Of a stretch of DNA of 64,000 nucleotides, positions 22,336-32,689 are shown piece by piece. The stretch comes from Periplaneta americana (taxonomy: Eukaryota; Arthropoda; Insecta; Blattodea; Blattidae): positions 62,776,287-62,840,286 of the forward strand of contig NC_091121.1 in assembly GCF_040183065.1 (NCBI RefSeq). Direction: 5' to 3'. The translations under genes and the position numbers were made by a program. The notes beneath the pieces were generated by a model that saw nothing but the letters and a program-made list of their open reading frames with translations, made no database searches and was not told the origin of the DNA. The stretch's first letter is position 1. Each line of letters begins with the position of its first letter.

Positions 22336-22600
22336 GTTGAGATGTTTTTGTAGTATTATTCTGTATTCTGTATGCAATGTTGTAGTTTAGTTTTCTATGT
22401 TAATGTGATGTATTTATTATCTTACTGTGTTTGTGTTGCGTTTTTGGTTTATGTAGTCTTTTTATGATGTGTTTTATGTTGGGGTTATATCCATTCTCAA
22501 ATACATAGCACCTTTTATTTGTAGTGGTAGTATGAACTAGTCCCATATTCGCTTAGTTATTTTTCATCGAGTAAACCACTAAAAACTATGATCTCATTGG
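22336..22600. other. Possible further decayed Penelope-like sequence
   Basis: AT- and GT-rich continuation of the preceding fragment. It may encode a decayed RT linker on the minus strand but shows no motif I can name. Confidence 0.3.
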
Positions 22601-22675
22601 CAGAGCCCGGGGTTTGAACCCGAAACTTCTCAAATGTGAGTCGAGTGTTTACCTCTGAGCCACTTCGCAAGGTAA
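22600..22675 (-). mobile_element. tRNA-like SINE head
   Basis: The minus strand reads CCTTGCGAAGTGGCTCAGAG (A-box-like) and GGGTTCAAACCCCGGG (B box/T arm) about 35 bases apart. The sequence after it is not obviously tRNA, and the acceptor stem does not pair, so a SINE remnant is more likely than a tRNA gene. Confidence 0.5.
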
Positions 22676-22689
22676 TTTTAACGAGATTT

Positions 22690-23915
22690 AATTGATATTA
22701 ACACGTATTAGCTAAGTACTTTTTAAACAAAGTCATTATTTTTATGACAACAGAACACTTGTGTTAAAAAATGTCATTTCTTTTATATGAGATAGCCTAT
22801 TAAGACAGCAGCAATTTAAAATACTTACTTTTGGAAACCACACATATAAAAAATTGTAGAGACAATACAGATAACATAGTTATTAAGAGTTTCATATCTC
22901 CAGATGTGTTTACTTTAAACTTAAAAATGTTTACTTTTTATATTGGAGAGACCTCCCGGTGACATGGTGTCAACATGGCGCCTGTCCTCTTTCTAAAGTG
23001 CGCCTGTATAAACTATCACGTTGGATTAAAAATAATGGAGGTAATTATTAATTTTAAGTATTTAATCACGTTGGAAATGAACAAACATTCGTGTCGGAAT
23101 CGGAATTGCAAAACAAATTTAGGGCTGCCATGCGATATTATTATGACGACTTACTGATCATGACCCAGTCAGAAAATTATCACAATTTTAAAATCTTCCT
23201 TTCAGTCTTTATAAACAGGGAATTAAGTGAAAAAAGTATTTGGTCCTATAATTTGAAGACTCGCCTAATTTTTGCCCACAATAGTTTTTCTGCCTTGTTT
23301 GATGTTATTCTTATCCACTTGCTAATTGTAATTCCGAAAATATTTCAGATATTCCCGCAGACAGGTTCAGAACTCATGCAGGAAGTTTCATCTGTTTTTT
23401 ACCAGTTTTTATTGTCTCTTATAATCACTTTAACAGACAGTAAATCGTCAACACATTTAACATCAGTAACAATTGTTTAACACTAAGATGGCCGAATGTC
23501 TACACTGTTCTCCTAGGCAGCAATCAACAGGCAATTGAACGGGGAGCGGCTGCGGGTATGAACGTGGTGTGTTTGTCTCATGGGGGAGCAGTTATTTGCT
23601 TCCTGCCACTCTCCCCCACTGCATTGGATGTTAATAAAGAGTAAGAGAATGTTATTGAGTCTTAGTGAAGATTAGAGGAGGCCAGTAGGGCATATTACCT
23701 TTGTATGAATATAATTAGGCCTTCATTGTAGCTCAAGAAGTGATGTTTCAACTATATAGTATTTAGCAGAACTGCGTTTGAATTCATTACCTTCCGTTAG
23801 GACTGGAAGTATAGTATGTACGAAAGAGAGAACACATTATTTTGAAATCTGTATTAATATGTAGATACGAGGGAAAGTCAAAAAGTGATCTTAATAATTA
23901 TTTTATTTATTGAAT
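22690..23915. other. Interval without a recognised gene
   Basis: One open frame of 129 codons (23091-23480) has no recognisable domain, no ATG at its start and only a hydrophobic composition, so I do not call it a gene. GC-richer sequence at 23500-23620 is unassigned. Confidence 0.3.
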
Positions 23916-23920
23916 ATGTA

Positions 23921-24311
23921 CAGCAGTGGCAAAAAAAACCGGATCGACCGTCGTAGCTGATTTCAGAGCCTTGTTCACTCCAGAGCACGATAGACTGGTA
24001 ACTAAGACTTTCGTGGTTCGAATCCTCCCTGGGAAGGAAAATTTTTTTTGTTCCTTATTCAGATTTATCCCCAATACTTTTACATTGCTGGTAAAATTCA
24101 TGTTCTGGGAATAATAAGTTAATTAAATAGTAAAATATCACTGCAATCGAAAAGTATTGGAAATAAATTTGAATAAGGACAAAAAAAAGTTTCCTTCCCA
24201 GGCAGGATTCGAACCACGAAGTCTTACTTACCACTGTATCGTGCTCTGGAGTGAACAAGGCTCTGAAGTTTGCTTCAAGGGTCGGTCCGGTTTTTTTTTT
24301 TGCCACTACTG
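23921..24311. mobile_element. 391-bp Tc1/mariner-type MITE with tRNA-like arms
   Basis: The ends are CAGCAGTGGCAAAAA and the inverse TTTTTGCCACTACTG, flanked by TA on both sides. The inverted arms of about 140 bases each contain a tRNA-like stretch: AGAGCACGATAGACTGGTAA, then CGTGGTTCGAATCC with a B box, read on plus in the left arm and on minus in the right arm. The central part is AT-rich (CATTGCTGG...). The 62-83 codon ORFs on both strands are arm artefacts. A second copy is at 55295-55638. Confidence 0.82.
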
Positions 24312-24314
24312 TAC

Positions 24315-24785
24315 AATAAGACTACAAACACTTCATCACTTTTAACATAGTATAACAGGAATACTTGCATTCAACGTAGTTGGGACTGTGTTGAAAAGTG
24401 ATAAAATGTTTATAGACTTATTGTACATATTCAATTAATAAAACGGTTATTAAAGTTACTTTTTTTACTCTCCCTCGTACTTTAAGAAAAAAGACGTTCA
24501 AAAGTAAAAATATAATTTCTTAAAAAAAAAAAAAAAACTAGGTCTAATATCATAATAGGCCTACTTGTTCTCATGTGTTAATTTGGAAATCTATGGATTT
24601 TAAAGAGCGACGAAATCCTTAAAATGGCTTCTTCCAGGAAGGAAGTAAAGCTATGGCCCATACATGTCATAGCACTGTCCCTGATTGAGGGATCTACTGT
24701 AGCAACATTTGTCGGTTATTTCGCGCTCACGTTGAATTTCGACGCCAAATAACTTCTCTAGTTAAAAGTGTACTACTGCTATTAC
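24315..24785. other. Intergenic DNA with an A run
   Basis: A run of A at 24520-24537; otherwise nothing recognised. Confidence 0.35.
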
Positions 24786-25117
24786 GCCTGAGGTGGCAGA
24801 GTGGCAGACCTTCAGTCTGTCACGCAGGCAGTCCGAGTTCGAATCCCGGTCAGGTATGGGGTTTTTCATTAAAAATCCATAGTGGACTTGCGGTGAAAAT
24901 GGTCGCACTTCGGTATTTTTCGGGGCTCTCTCGTTTCTCCATATTACGCATCTACGTCATTCTGTCAACATTTCTTCATTCCGAAGTCATTCCATAGCAT
25001 TTCCCGAACGCCGGCGGCTGGTGCATGGAGGATCTGGCCTAGGGACGAGTGGGATTGTCGGCACGGAACAAGGGTACGCAGCGACCTTAGTGTAGTCTGC
25101 CAGTGTGGGTTGGGAAT
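24786..25117 (+). mobile_element. SINE family C, near full-length
   Basis: tRNA-like head CCTGAGGTGGCAGAGTGGC with B box GAGTTCGAATCCC, then TTTTTCATTAAAAATCC, GGTATTTTTCGGGGCTCTC, and the body with CGGCGGCTGGTGCATGGAGG and GGGACGAGTGGGATTG. It runs directly into the tandem array at 25118, whose first unit is the SINE's own 3' terminal segment (compare 46000-46080 in another copy). Confidence 0.85.
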
Positions 25118-25695
25118 GCGCCTGCGTTGAATATTAGCGCAATAAATCTTGAAGGGACGTAGCGACTCCTCTCGGAATTCCATTCCATTGCGCCTGAGTT
25201 GAAGATTAGCGCAATAAATCTTGAAAGGTAGTACTGTCCCCTCCCGAAATTCCATTCCATTGCGTCTGGATTGAAGGTTAACGCAAAAAATCTTGAAAGG
25301 TCGTAGTGCCCTCTCCCGAAATTCCATTCCATTGCGCGCCTGGGTTGAAGGTTAGCGCAAAAAATCTTGAAAAGTCGTAGTGCCCCTTCCCGAAATTGCA
25401 TTCCATTGCGCCTGGGTTGAAGGTTAGCGCAATAAATCTTCAAAGGTAGTAGTGTCCCCTCCCGAAATTCCATTCCATTGCGCCTGGATTGAAGGTTAGC
25501 GCATAAAATCTTGAAAAGTCGTAGTGCCCCCTCCCGAAATTCCATTCCATTGCGCCTGGGTTGAAGGTTAGCGCAAAAAATCTTGAAAGGTCGTAGTGCT
25601 CCCTCCCGAAATTCCATTCCAATGCGCCTGGGTTGAAGTTTAACGCAATAAATCTTGAAAGGTCGTAGTGCCCCTTCCCGAAATTCCATTCCATT
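25118..25695. repeat. 72-bp minisatellite made of the SINE 3' tail, 8 units
   Basis: Unit starts (GCGCCTG or variant) lie at 25118, 25190, 25262, 25334, 25408, 25480, 25552 and 25624. The period is 72 bases except one unit with a 2-base insertion. Each unit reads GCGCCTGGGTTGAAGGTTAG, GCAATAAATCTTGAAAGG, and CCTCCCGAAATTCCATTCC. Because 72 is divisible by three, the minus strand carries open frames of up to 200 codons with 24-residue repeats (MEFREGAL...), which are not genes. Confidence 0.93.
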
Positions 25696-25699
25696 TTAT

Positions 25700-27278
25700 T
25701 CCAGGCCTACTAATACTGGTACTACTACTACTCATTCTTGTTGCTTGTTCTGAAATATTTTTAATTTCAAGTTCTTATCTTATCTCTTTATTAGGTTTCT
25801 GGTCATGTAGTAGCTATGTAAAAGATTTGTGACAACTCAATAGCACTATCTTATAGATATACAGTAATAGTGATCATTATTATTAGTTTTAAATGTTAAT
25901 TTACGCTTTCAGCAACAAAAGGGTTACATTGCGTGCTATTTTTAGTGGCGGCGTTGGTTCCCTTTTCCCAGTTACAAGTACTAATACAGATACGGAACTG
26001 AGTCTGGCGGCCTTTCGCTGTAACCGCTTTGTATAGGCCTATATTGATCATTTAAAATAGGCCTTCTCAATTAAATATCAATTCGTGTTAGATTCGGATT
26101 ACTGTTTCTTACCGCAAAATAAAATTAAGTTAGGGGTTAAAAGTAGAAAAACTTGAGATTCTGTTCATTTTATTGAACTGAAATTTCTATTTTGGTGTAA
26201 TTGTTAAAATTACGGGAGGCTTGTGAATTTTAGTAGGAAACACAATAGTTTTGGTCAACTCATTCGATACAATGTTACGTATAATAGAACTTTTATTATT
26301 ACTGTGCAATATATACAGGCTAATGAAAAAGTAAGTTATGTGTTATTTATATAGTATCGAATTTTCTTGTTCTTAAATTGTCATACCGGTATTTCATAAT
26401 AATTGGTAGCTGTATTTAGAATCGTATTCCTTTCGTTCTTCGTTTCAAGTATTTAGTTATTATCGCTTCCACTTGAGGCCTAAATATCAATTTTGTTTCA
26501 TTAAATGACTCTTTCTTTTATTTTGTCCACTCACTTGCCATTTCTTCTTCTTTACATAACAACGACACCTGCTGCTGCTCCCATGTCGACGTTACATTAG
26601 TAACGAGAGCTCTGGTTGTGTCAAATGAAAAATGAACAACTTATAATATAGACACGCACTGACATGTAGCGGCACGCCATGTCACTCTTATCACCTGTAA
26701 CTTCCAGGCTGGGAAAATTCAGTTGCAGGAGGACTTGACCTAACTGAAATTATTACACTTCTCTTTCTATTTTTACTCACAGTCAGTACCACGTAATCGG
26801 TGAAAAATGAAACACTCTATGTCCCAGGATATTATGCTGCAGTTCTCGCTCACAAGAAATAATCTCCCAAGATCGTTTTTGTGAACCGCTTTTCATTATA
26901 ATCAGCGTCCTACCTTTGGTTACTTTGAGTACAAGTTAGGTGTGTATAGATTTTAGGCTTCGCTTGGAACGGAGAGCTCTGATCCGTTTCGAGTGTTTAC
27001 ATCTGCTTATTCCTATAGGAAATGAACGACTATACTATTCACGTACAAAATATAACTTACTATCATGTGGATTTAATAAGAAACTGAATATTTATTTAAA
27101 GTCACCTTATGGGCAACAGAAAATTATTCTCACAACAAATAAAACGCATCTAGATTCTACTTAGGTCTACTTTTTTCTTACACAACATATTTTTAACCCG
27201 GAGAATAAAAACCATGCTCGTTATTTCTATTTACAGGGTTTTGAATATTAAAATTGAACTTTTTAAAATTATACACAT
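25700..27278. other. AT-rich interval without recognised genes
   Basis: About 1.6 kb in which I recognise no coding, RNA or transposon structure. Confidence 0.35.
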
Positions 27279-27971
27279 TGTAACGTTTTATTCTACCTTT
27301 ACCCACTACCACACAATAATGTGACTTTATTTCTAATAATTCGCCCTACAACGATGGGTATTCCACTCAACACAGCAACTCAGTAGTCGTTATTGCACTC
27401 TACACAGCGACAATGACAAGACACGTGTATTATTGAGAAGAACAACAATGTAGTCATAATTTAAACTAATGTTCACAAGCACTATGTGCAGAACAAAACT
27501 GTCAGTTCTCAGTTCGTTCCCCTTCGCTAGTTCTTCTAGCTCACTGTCAAGTTCACTGCACATCGAACTCAAGTCTTCCGGATACGTCAACTTCGCCTGG
27601 CCACTGCCACAGTTACGGATCCACTCAAGTTCACTGCACGTCGAACTCAGATCTATCGTGCTCGCTGCTGTCCAAGACTTGAAGGCTGACTGAAGACTAA
27701 CTCACTCTCGTCGGCAACTCACGTTTTTATTTATTTACCACGAACATCTAGAATGTTCTGTGTCGCGAAGCTTCTGGACCTCCACAACAATCCGTTTCCA
27801 GGTTCTTCCCCTGCTCTCTCCTCTCCGCGTCGTCCCGTAGTTTTGCCCCCTCGCTTCGTGCCGCGCTACAGCGCCTACCGAAGCTCAAGTTTCGTTTCCC
27901 CGCGCCTTCCTTCTCGCTTGATGCGCGCGCACACTCCCGAGGCAACCAGAATCTTCCTGCACGGTGCCACA
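27279..27971 (-). mobile_element. Probable solo LTR of a retrotransposon
   Basis: On the minus strand the segment begins TGTGGCACCGTGCAGG and ends AATAAAACGTTACA, so it is bounded by TG...CA. It has a GC-rich first third, a TATA-like TAAATAAATAAAAA (27728-27741), and a late AATAAA (27330-27335). This is the order expected for U3-R-U5. Two heat-shock-like nGAAnnTTCn palindromes sit just upstream of the TATA-like box (27750-27759, 27766-27775). No internal retrotransposon sequence adjoins and I found no clean target duplication, so this could instead be a host promoter. The ORFs on both strands have no known domain. Confidence 0.45.
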
Positions 27972-28610
27972 ATATTATCAAAGTGAAAGACAAGCGAGTT
28001 TAGGAGTAATTGATACGAGTTATTGAAAGGATTGAAATTTGAATATTCACAATTAAAACTGAGTTAATATTGTTCATTTAGAAATGTTAGTAGATGTTTT
28101 GTATCCATGTGTTACCGTCTCTAATGCCAGATTACAGAAATTAATTATGAATAGGCCTCCTACTTGTTTTACACGTGAACGTTGTAAATGAACACAGCCC
28201 ATGTATATACATACCTATAGGATAAATAAATAAATGGACAAGAAAAGAAATAAATGAACAAGTAAATAAATAAATGGACACGTAAACAAATAAACAATTA
28301 AATAAATAAATGATGGAAATAACAACAATACTATAGGTCATAGTAAAAAAAAAAACAAAATTATTTGCACTGACTACTTGCTTCACGAATATTTACACAT
28401 TACGAGTGACTGTAAATATTTTATGTGTTTCAAGTGGAAAATTCCTCCTTCTTCTTGATAAAATGCATTTTGTCCTTTCCTAATGAAGTGCTCGCTACCA
28501 AATCATTCTATTAAAGCACTGATACTGACATTCTTATATTAATCATTGAAAAAAAAAAACATGTTTGAGATGTTTAAGGAAAAACGTTTTGGCTTAAAGC
28601 AGTTTTGCTA
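27972..28610. other. AT-rich interval with AAAT-type simple sequence
   Basis: 28215-28320 is a run of imperfect AAATAAATGGACAAG-type repeats. No gene recognised. Confidence 0.4.
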
Positions 28611-28617
28611 GATAAGT

Positions 28618-28950
28618 GTGCGCCTTGTCTTAGAGATTGGTTCAAGTCCCGGTAAGGTATGGGATTTTTCATTCGATAAGGACAAGCTAGCATTTGCGGT
28701 TTTCCTCGGAGTTCTCCCGTTTCCCCACGTTAAGCAACAACATCATGCCGTCCTATCTACATTCCATTATCATTTTACAGCATTTTCCGAACCCCGGCTG
28801 ATGACGCACGGAGGGGGCTGGCCTAGAGACGAGTGTGATTTCCTGCTCGAATCCTGAGTACCAGTATGGTTTGGAAGAGCGCCTAGCTCGAGGGTAAACG
28901 TGATGTACTAATAGATATACAAAAGTCGTACTGCACCCTCCTAAATACAA
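28618..28950 (+). mobile_element. SINE family C (head eroded)
   Basis: B-box region GGTTCAAGTCCCGG, then GGGATTTTTCATTCGATAAG, TTCCTCGGAGTTCTCCCG, CGGAGGGGGCTGGCCTAG and the 3' tail phrase AAAAGTCGTACTGCACCCTC. The A box is not recognisable. The element at 28952 has inserted at its 3' end. Confidence 0.75.
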
Positions 28951-28951
28951 T

Positions 28952-29752
28952 AGGTTCGTTCCAACAACAGTCAGGAACCGTCCGTAACTAGCGTGAGTAT
29001 GCGCAGTACAGAAAAAGCGTTCCAACACACTCCAAACTAGTTCTGAACCAGAAACATGTAGCCTACTGTAGTCGGGCGTTCCGACAAACTTTCGACATGG
29101 GTTCGGAACGGTCAGAAGTAGTCAGCGGATTGAGGCATGTACTGAAGAGTACGCGAGACGCGCATGCGCATAAGCTCACCAAAGTCTCCTTTATACTGAA
29201 GAAAGACATGACGGCTATTCACATCAATGAGGTTAAGATGAAAAGTGACAGTGCAGACGAATAATAAAACTAAAGATTTAATTTAAATTTTCGCCAAAAA
29301 GAAAGAGAATGAGAATTATTTCGGTATTGAAATGGTTAATTACAATTTCAACGTGCAACTTTGATTAAAAGTACAATGAATAACGTACATAAATTAATAA
29401 TTAAAAAAATAAATAAATAATTTTTAGATGAGAGTCCCCCAGTACACGACATTGAATTAGCGGAATTCTTGCTTTCCATATTTTTTGTCATCTTTTTATA
29501 GAAAAATATCGAAATTATATTTTCTGTAATTAGAATTAGCTGCGAAACGATAATAATTAAGCACCCCGTTCTTAGCAAAGATTATCACTGTTCTAGCATC
29601 TCTGGACTTAGTACATAACGGTCCGTGAAAGCATTCCAACAGCGTCCAGTCCAGTTTCATTCCCAAAGCAGATGCTCAACTAGCGCATGCGCATAAGATG
29701 GTACAGGAACCGTACGTGAACTGACCCATGAACCGCTTGTTGGAACGAACCT
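28952..29752. mobile_element. 801-bp terminal-inverted-repeat element with repeated TTCCAACA motif
   Basis: The ends AGGTTCGTTCCAACAA and TTGTTGGAACGAACCT are perfect 16-base inverted repeats. They are flanked by AAT on both sides (28949-28951, 29753-29755), or by TA if the terminal base pair is counted differently. CGTTCCAACA-like boxes recur inward at about 29008, 29070 and 29633. The centre is AT-rich without coding capacity. A 3-base duplication would suit PIF/Harbinger, TA would suit mariner/pogo; undecided. Confidence 0.75.
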
Positions 29753-29759
29753 AATATAT

Positions 29760-30230
29760 TAAGCCTACAATAAATTGTGTTTCATCCTTAAATAATAATA
29801 GCCTCAGCCCAGAAACGAGTGTGCATTATCTGACTAAGAATTGCGGATCTTGAATGTAAACTGAAAGAACGGATTCAAATCATTGTCTCAGTAAGGCTGT
29901 TGTTGCAATGGTGAACTGTGCGGTATTTTTTACTTTTTTCCTCGAGTATGTTTGATACCTTTGCTCAGATTATTGCGGATTTAATTTGTTTTGCCAGTGA
30001 GCTTTTTCCACAGAGAGATTCATGTACTGCAACGTTGTAGAAATGCTTAGCGGTAAAAAAAAAAGCCCTTGTTTGTGTTTGAACCCGCATGTGTACACAT
30101 AAAAGTTGTGTGTATTGGGACACACTATATGTCTACTGTAGCCTATGTGTGTATTTGCTACCACATAAAAGCACTTGTCTATATATTTCTCAGTAAAACC
30201 TTTTCTCCGAGAGTGGAGCGTCTTGTAAAA
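29760..30230. other. Intergenic DNA
   Basis: No gene recognised. Confidence 0.3.
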
Positions 30231-30239
30231 AGTAAGAAG

Positions 30240-30455
30240 ATTAGTTTGTGATGGAGGAGCAAACAGAGTCGCATAAGGTTCACCGCTCCACGATAAGTTG
30301 ATTGTCCGGTGATCCCTACGGGTGGGAAGATGGCAGGGATCACTCCAAGTGGGGAGGGTGGGGAGTGTTTTTACCCAGTTACTCCCGAGATTGAGTTGAG
30401 TCCAATGACGTGATGAGAAAGAGACTCCGCTTTTATTTCCACTACCATCACCATC
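30240..30455. repeat. GC-richer unclassified segment before an ATT run
   Basis: It contains CCGGTGATCCCTACGGGTGG and AAGTGGGGAGGGTGGGGAG. The composition differs from flanks and the sequence ends at the (ATT)n tract, as a retroposon insertion might, but no second copy is in the window. Confidence 0.3.
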
Positions 30456-30460
30456 TGTAC

Positions 30461-30517
<57 letters not shown>

Positions 30518-30518
30518 G
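30456..30518. repeat. (ATT)n microsatellite
   Basis: About 20 ATT repeats directly before LINE copy 3. A matching (ATT)n run follows the LINE at 31144-31184, so the LINE appears to have landed within a pre-existing tract. Confidence 0.9.
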
Positions 30519-30526
30519 CCTATTAT

Positions 30527-31139
30527 TGTGGAAAAATTCAAATACCTGGGAGCAACAGTAACAAATATAAATGATACTCGGGAGGAAATTAAACACAGAA
30601 TAAATATGGGAAATGCCTGTAATTATTCGGTTGAGAAGCTTTTGCTGTCAAAAATCTGAAAGTTAGAATTTATAAAACAGTTATATTACCGGTTGTTCTT
30701 TATGGTTGTGAAACTGAGACTGTCACTTTGAGAGAGGAACATAGGTTAAAGGTGTTTGAGAATAAGGTGCTTAGGAAAATATTTGGGGCTAAAAGGGATG
30801 AAGTTACAGGAAAATGGAGAAAGTTACACAACACAGAACTGCACGCATTTTATTCTTCACCTGACATAATTAGGAAAATTAAATCCAGACGTTTGAGATG
30901 GGCAGGGCATGTAGTACGTATGGGCGAATTCAGAAATGCATATAGAGTGTTAGTTGGGAGGCCGGAAGGAAAAAGACCTTTGGGGAGGCCGAGGCGTAGA
31001 TGGGAAGATAATATTAAAATGGATTTGAGGGAGGTGGGATATGATGATAGAGACTGGATTAATCTTGCTCGGATAGGGACCGATGGCGGACTTATGTGAG
31101 GATGGCAATGAACCTCCGGGTTCCTTAAAAGCCAATAAG

Positions 31140-31143
<4 letters not shown>
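30527..31143 (+). mobile_element. 5'-truncated LINE (copy 3)
   Basis: Same family as 20640-21370. It begins at the FKYLG region, carries a small deletion near 30648, and retains the C-terminal 123-codon frame 30728-31099. A base loss near 31070 (GCTCGGATAGGG) breaks the last part. It ends in TTCCTTAAAAGCC with a short GTAA tail. Confidence 0.88.

Positions 31144-31184
<41 letters not shown>
31144..31184. repeat. (ATT)n microsatellite
   Basis: Continuation of the ATT tract on the far side of LINE copy 3. Confidence 0.88.
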
Positions 31185-31185
<1 letters not shown>

Positions 31186-31586
31186 GTTAGACGGCCTCCA
31201 GATATGGAGGGTAGCTGCGAATATATTGAATAAGCAGTCGTGGACAGCCGATAAGAGGTGGTCCTCCAGCTTGGGAGTTGGGCGAAGGGCTAACAACCCA
31301 TCACCGTAAAAAAACAGCTTGTTACGAAATCTAACATTAAGCCTCGGAATGGGACTGATTCTCTGGCACTACCACAGCAAAGGAAAATGTAGCACGTATG
31401 GGCGAATCCAGAAATGCATATAAAGTGTTAGTTGGGAGATGGGAAGATAATATTAAAATGGGTTTGAGGGAGGTAGGATATGATGGTAGAGACTGGATTA
31501 ATCTTGCTCAGGATAGGGACCAATGGCGGGCTTATGTGAGGGCGGCAATGAACCTACGGGTTCCTTAAAAGCCAGTAAGTAAGTAT
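31186..31586 (+). mobile_element. Internally deleted LINE (copy 4): 5' leader fused to 3' end
   Basis: 31186-31384 encodes WRVAANILNKQSW and SSLGVGRRANN, sequence I associate with the beginning of this LINE type. At about 31388 it switches to the C-terminal region (VARMGESRNAYKVLVGRWEDNIKM) and lacks the GRPEGKRPLGRPRR segment. It ends with the family 3' terminus and (GTAA)n. The reverse transcriptase core is deleted. Confidence 0.65.
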
Positions 31587-31890
31587 TATTAAGTTATTGT
31601 TTCAGTAGTCAGCTGTTTGGATAACAATGAAATTAAATAATGGGTTGCAGAGGTCGCGCACAATAAAGAAAAACTCTCCTAGTGCTCCATCCCCTCTCTA
31701 AATCTCGCAGAGAGGTGAGCTTATTCCGGTTGATATAATGGGGAAATGTAAATTCATCTGAAACTGACAAACATATCACATTTGGAAGGTGTGACATTGT
31801 AATCGAACATGTAAATTCGTCCGCCTAGCGTTCATTTATTAACATTGGCAACATAGGAGTCATTTCAGAAATTTGAAATAGGCTATCAGA
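31587..31890. other. Intergenic DNA
   Basis: No feature recognised. Confidence 0.3.
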
Positions 31891-31894
31891 TTTT

Positions 31895-32075
31895 GAAACA
31901 GCAATACACTACGACCGAGCACGAGCAGCTGCTCATTCTGTCTCAAATTTTGTTAATACTACTGTATCTTCGTTTTATATTGCTTGTATTATTTTATTTC
32001 TGTTTCTCTTGTTTGTTTTGTAATTACATTCTTTATTCTGTATATTTAAATTTAAATAAAAAAAAGATAATAAAA
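31895..32075 (+). repeat. LINE-type 3' untranslated end, shared with 59480-59690
   Basis: Opens with ACGACCGAGCACGAGCAGCT and TCTCAAATTTTGTTAATACT and ends in an A-rich tail (TAAATAAAAAAAAG). The same phrases occur at 59483-59690. An A-rich end and variable start are typical of a retrotransposon 3' UTR. The coding part is absent. Confidence 0.55.
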
Positions 32076-32129
32076 AATAAACTCTGCAATTAAGTTCGTA
32101 TGGCCACATACCGAACTAATAGGTTGTCG

Positions 32130-32684
32130 ATTTCACATTTCACAAGCCTGGTGACGAAATATTCAACATCTTCGATTAGCTGTATAATAAAATAATAAGA
32201 CTGATATAGGGAAATGGTTAGGATATTGCTTTGGCCTTGTCTATTTGGAACCTGAGGATGTGGGCGAAGGTTTTGGGATTGAGCTGTCATCAATACGACG
32301 ATAAGATGAACGGCTAGTAAAATTTTCTGACTATTTGGTTGATAATTACATATCAGAAGATGCTACATTCCCTCCTTAAATATGGGCTAACTCCAATAGC
32401 GTTTGACACACAACCCACACTAACCCATGTGAATCTTTTCATGGAAATTTCAACAAGAATTTTAATACTGCTCATCCAGACATTTACGATTTTATCAACG
32501 TTTTAAAAGCATTTCAGACAGAAACGTACACCAAGCTACAAAGTATAAATACACAGAGAATAACTAAACGAGCTACCAGGAATAAGCAAGTGCGTATATG
32601 CAAAGCCCTAGAAAATTATAAAGCAGGGAATTTGTCCATGGTAGATTTTATTAAAATTACTTCTTATCATTTTAATCCAAGATA
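32130..32684 (+). pseudogene. MULE-type transposase C-terminal pseudogene
   Basis: A single plus-strand frame, interrupted only by point stops, encodes GKWLGYCFGLVYLEPEDVG (about 32208-32265), LVKFSDYLVDNYISEDATFPP, then NPCESFHGNFNKNF and HPDIYDFINVLKAFQTETY, ending at TAA 32682-32684. This is the C-terminal region of Mutator-like transposase proteins that I know from insect genomes, often with FLYWCH fingers. The DDE catalytic core is not included. At least five nonsense changes exist. A partial duplicate of the last 40 bases follows (32690-32730). Confidence 0.65.
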
Positions 32685-32689
32685 AGTCT

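Noticed and set aside
22975..23480. ORFs of 60 and 129 codons as a host gene
   Set aside because: No recognisable domain, the longer one lacks an ATG start, and codon composition simply follows the AT-rich background.
25087..25694. ORFs of 84-200 codons with repeated MEFREGAL-type peptides
   Set aside because: They are translations of the 72-bp minisatellite, whose period is a multiple of three; no start context, domain or flanking gene structure.
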